Below, piece after piece: positions 59,772-64,000 of a DNA stretch of 64,000 bases. The notes under the pieces were generated by a model, which saw only the letters and a list, made by a program, of their open reading frames with translations, had not been told where the DNA came from and did not search any database. Each line of letters opens with the position of its first letter. Positions within the stretch are counted from its first letter, which is position 1. Where the stretch lies: positions 149,522 through 213,521 of the forward strand of contig CAJNOL010000101.1 of NCBI GenBank assembly GCA_905250125.1, read 5' to 3'. A program made the translations under genes and the position numbers. Source of the stretch: Rotaria sordida. Lineage: Eukaryota; Rotifera; Eurotatoria; Philodinida; Philodinidae.

Positions 59772-62700
59772 TCTTGTTTCTCACTCCACAGCGGAACCGA
59801 TAGAGATCTTAACTACTACCACTCAAGCAACATTCTTATTGGTCGAAAAAGAAAAAACCAATTATATTAAGTACTGTACGCCTTCTCTTGTGTTATTATA
59901 TTTTATATTTCAAAAAACCTCAACAAACTAACGAATTAAGTTTGCAACGATAAGTTCTGAATCTATTCATGAATATCAAAAGAAAATAGAGTTAGTTGTT
60001 TGTGTCAATATTCGAAAGATTAATCTATTATAAATAAATGTAAAAAAAATGTCTACTGATATAATTAAACAAGTTCTTTCTTTTTACTTACTTGTATTGG
60101 CTTTATTGTCACAATTATTGTTCTTTATATATTAAATAGTAATTAACCGATTGAAATTCTTCATGCATGTAAGAGAATATTATTATTATATACTAAATGC
60201 ATTTTGAAAAACGTTGGCAAAAAAAACACAACAAATTGCTTATGACATATACGACATACGAATTTTGTGTATTAGTAATGGTAAAGTACAACTTTTGGAT
60301 TAAAAAACATTCACAGGACGTGAAACAGCTTTTATATATTCTTAGTCTTCTCCGTATTCTTATTAAATGTCATGGGTTGTTGTTGTCCATATTCCGTATA
60401 AAAAAATTTTGAAGTGCATATATGTTTATTATTTTTAATATTTGACGAACATTACAATTCTTTTTTTACGGTTTCCTGTAAAAATAATGTATTGAAGTAT
60501 TATATATATATATATATACCTATAAAATTTGTTTACATTATATCCATATTTAAAAATGTCCAAGTATATGTATATAAGTATAAATATTGTTAGAAATGAT
60601 TTTATTTTCCTCTTTGAGTGCGAAAAAAAGTAGAGAAATCGAACATAAAACTGATGAAGAAATGTGTTATTGACAAATATTTGAAAGTAGCTTACACGAC
60701 TTTCTTCACGTCTTTCATTCTACTAAAATAAAAGCAGTCTTTTTTTTCTCTCGTAATAAATAATTATTGTTTCTTTCTCTATTCAAGTGCTATGATAAAA
60801 TAAAACTTCAAAACGTACTTTTTTTTACTAGTACGCGAGGGTTAAGAAAGAAAGAAAAAAAAAAGAAAATTAGTCAGAACAATGATATTTAAATGAAATA
60901 GAAAAAAAACCAATCATGTTTAAGAATATTCATTTGCTTTTCAGAAGTTCATGTACATATTGCATATAATCTTATATTTTCTATTTTTGTTTTGCCTATT
61001 TGTTTTTATCATATTCAATTTGCTAGTCTTTGTTGTCCTTTTATCAATATTCTCACGTTTATTAATACCACAAAAAATAAGATGCACTCTAACACGTCTT
61101 TTCATAAAAATCTTTTTCGTTCTATTGTTTGTTTTTAAAGTTTTGTTTCAAATGTTTTTAACATTTAAACAAATACACAGAACGAAATATGTCGGTTTTT
61201 TTTTCGTTGACAAAACAATCTGATTTCAATCTATTCATCATAAGAATAGGGTACTTATCATCAGATCTTATTTTTTTTTCTTTCATTGAATAGATTAAGA
61301 TCGATTTGAGAAAGTTAAAAGATCAGTTTTTATTATTTGTAACGTTTGTCAATAGAAACAGATTGATTTATATGTCGAAGAAACAAACAAGACAAATATT
61401 TACTTTTATTTTTTGAAGATATCATACTACTGTTTTCTGTTTTTTTCATCAGACTTTTATTTTTCATTAGTGATTACATGCTGCAAGTCAAACTTTACAT
61501 GTGATATATTTCATTCATATATCGCTATATTGTTTAAATTTTTCTAGTTAAAGACTTTTATTGATAAATATAATACCTCCTTTTTAGTTATATAATATTA
61601 TTTATGTATCTAATAGGAATTAGAAACCAAATGCTTTGAGCTAGGTTGTAAGTCACTATGAAAATATAAGCAAACATTTTATGTCAACAAAATCATTACA
61701 ATGTATATACTAGAAAACATAATGTGGGAGTGTATACAATCCTATTACCAATAATAAATATTTTTAGCTCTTATTACGGGTAATTTAGTCTATTGGAAAA
61801 CGATTATGACGAAACAAATCCTTTTACTGTAAATGTTCAAAGTTCGAACGTCATTAAAAATATATTTTTAATTTAGATGTCGAATATAAAAAAAGATTCG
61901 CAATGTTCGGAGTCATGAGTGGCTCTTGTAAAAAAATTTTTCAATTAAGAAAAATCAAATCTTTACCTAAGACTTTCCATTCTTAATCAAATAACAGATA
62001 GACAAATGATTTTTTCGAATACATTTTGTTTTTCTTGTTCATGATTTTAACTTTGACGATCGAGTTCATTGGAAAACAGAATTTTTTTATCATTATTACA
62101 AATAGCTATGCTATACATATTTAAACATTTACTTAGTATATTATTTTTTTTATAGTTCTCATTAAAATAAATGGAAATTCTGCTAATAGTTTTCTGTTAT
62201 AATGTCAACAGACAACAATACCTTGATTAAATATTGCCAGATTTGCTCTATTAAAAAAAAACATTAGAGAATGAAACTATTTGATATAGATTAATCTAAA
62301 TACGTGGACATCAGTTTAATAAGATCTTTGCTTTGTTAGGAAGAATATTATGAAAAATATTAATACTGATGATATTGTCATACTAAAATGAAAAAAAAAC
62401 AATAAAGTTTGATTAATGTGTGATTATTTCAATAATATTCAATTAGATTTAATATCTTTTACATTCATTTCAATTTCAAAATCCATATAGTTTTTTATTT
62501 CTGATAAATAAATATATATATTAATATTGAAAAACAAGTGCAATTTTTTTTCTGATTACTTATATTTACTTGCCAAGATAAAGTGAAATAGATATTACTA
62601 ACAATTACTGTAAATAGCTCTTGTGTTCTATAGTATCAGTACACTTCTGTTTGTCGAGTATAGTTGCGTATTTTCTTTTTTTTTTCAATTGGGTAAATGT

Positions 62701-64000
62701 AACATACTTAGTGCACAGAACATAGAAATAACTCACATTGACTGTTGTTAGTGATATCTTTTTTATCTTGACAGGCAAATATTTGACAAATAGAAAAAAA
62801 AATTTAGATATTTTTAAATATCAAGACATGTTAATTAATTAGATAGAAAAATTATAACGATTTCGTAAATGAAATAAATGTAAAAGATATTAAATGTAAT
62901 CGAATATTGTTGAAATAATTATACATTAATCAAATTTTTATTGTTTGTTTTGACATGAATATATCATGAATACTAATATTTTTCATAATTTTATTCGTAA
63001 TAAAACAAAGATCTTGAATAAATTAAGAAATAAGAATTAGGAAAAGCTAAATCATGTAAATATCTATCATTAAAATCGATTTAATACTAGCAGTGTAGCC
63101 AGAAGAACAAATTTTTTCGCGACGCAGCATTTCATAAGAGTCCATGACAAATCTCAATGATATTATCGTTAGAATTTTGCTTCCAATGGGCATATCATTC
63201 TATACCGAGATAGACTGATAAATAGATAGCTATGGGTATAGATATCTTTCTTTTGCGTCTGTGTTTCTGCGGCGTTCACAGTGAGACGATGTGTGTCTGT
63301 ATCTCTCTTGGGCGAGTCTTTTGTTTTCGTGACGCGCTAAGACACACGATTTGTGTGGGAAGATACCTATTTTTTTGTGCGATACAGTTACTGGAAAAAT
63401 AATATTTGGTATTCGATGCTGGTGAATATGAATTATTGTTTCGGTATTCTTCCAAATATATAAAATAATCTTATTAAGAGAAAGATAGCTTATATTAGTT
63501 TCTATTTGATGTTGTAATGTTTATGTTATGCATAAGAATATTTCTGTTTTCAAATTTTTAATAGGTAGGTATATATACATCTATCTACCTATCGGTCTAC
63601 GTAGTCTATAGACAGATAGATAAATACGTAGGTAAATATTTATTTATCTTCCCACCTACTTAATGAATACGTCTATGTAAGTGTGTCGTGATTTTAGTGA
63701 TAATATCCTTTAGAAATACCATACATTGCTTGGTACATCTTTCGAGAATAACTCACATCAGTATTCGCAGTACTTTCAAATTTTCCAACAAAGCTTGAAC
63801 ATTTCTAGTAGAAGTTCTGTTCGTTGTAGTTTTGCCACTATTTGAAACTTTTTTTTCATAAAAAATTATTTATTATTGTTAATTCAACAATACTATTATC
63901 TTTACAGTATCTGTTGACAATCGATTCATACAGACAAATTTTTAGAATAATAAAATTTAATGTAAGGGAAGTTAGCACCTGATTCGAGTTTTTTTCAGAC
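59772..64000. other. 4.2 kb without a supported gene
   Basis: AT-rich to the end of the window. Open frame 60951-61223 is a T-rich hydrophobic artefact. A TA run lies at 60500-60519. A slightly GC-richer patch at about 63240-63360 might be promoter-like. Around 63564-63660 a cluster of GGTAGGTA / TACCTACC and CTATAGACAGATAGATA blocks forms small imperfect hairpins. Confidence 0.5.

Noticed and set aside
59205-59803. Near-identical 70-90-aa open frames on both strands
   Set aside because: They are a direct consequence of the near-perfect palindrome; composition is AT-driven and no domain is present.
60951-61223. 90-aa hydrophobic plus-strand open frame
   Set aside because: T-rich low complexity translated as Phe/Leu/Ile; no signal of selection and no neighbours.
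63352-63361. TGTGGG-like motif that could suggest telomeric repeat
   Set aside because: Only one unit is present; no tandem array, so no telomere evidence in the window.
1-64000. CRISPR array, bacterial operon or prophage
   Set aside because: All supported genes are spliced eukaryotic genes. No regularly spaced short direct repeats or bacterial coding organisation were seen.

Overview
The window is strongly AT-rich eukaryotic DNA. It carries compact, multi-exon, GT-AG genes whose introns are mostly about 40-110 bp. The gene set is animal: neuronal calcium sensor, M-Ras-like GTPase, FGF receptor, ITFG2, DOLPP1, PPP1R32-like ciliary protein, FMC1, TSEN15, NAP1 and a GLB1-type beta-galactosidase. 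It sits beside genes that look fungal or protist (MIPC-synthase-like GT32, Grg1-like stress protein, an algal-type FkbM-like protein). Tiny introns, splice-acceptor-like sites just before several start codons, and this animal/foreign mix suggest a bdelloid rotifer. That is an inference from gene content; I could not run a search.

Layout. Bases 1-34.9 kb are gene-rich, with one gene every 1-5 kb. In order: a neuronal calcium sensor (-, cut by the window start), an unrecognised 178-aa gene (-), GLB1-like (-), MRAS-like (-), ITFG2 (-), FGFR (-), a 4.4 kb gene-free stretch, NAP1-like (+), TSEN15 (-) with FMC1 directly upstream on the same strand, DOLPP1 (-) divergent from a PPP1R32-like gene (+), and an algal-type uncharacterised gene (-, 5' end not found). 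Bases 35-64 kb are gene-poor. I can support only two genes there, the Grg1-like (-) and MIPC-synthase-like (-) genes, both of fungal type. The rest is filled with transposon remnants and long imperfect palindromes, and there is a 100-N scaffold gap at 36237-36336.

Exon models were assembled by hand from GT/AG sites and reading phase. The complete models close in frame: GLB1 647 aa, MRAS 199, ITFG2 445, FGFR 751, NAP1 307, TSEN15 159, FMC1 114, DOLPP1 274, PPP1R32-like 409, GT32 332, Grg1-like 71 and the unknown gene 178.

The most unusual signal is the density of long inverted repeats. There are about fifteen foldback structures of roughly 180-1000 bp. Their arms run from strongly diverged to about 95% identical with no spacer. 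They lie in intergenic DNA and inside the abnormally long introns of FGFR, TSEN15, the PPP1R32-like gene and the GT32 gene. A 2.5 kb hAT-type element with a perfect 8-bp target duplication carries two further foldback elements nested inside it, and one of these has a diverged relative in the GT32 intron. A second theme is possible spliced-leader trans-splicing: acceptor-like TAG/CAG sites lie 0-4 nt before the ATG of five genes, including the closely spaced FMC1-TSEN15 pair.
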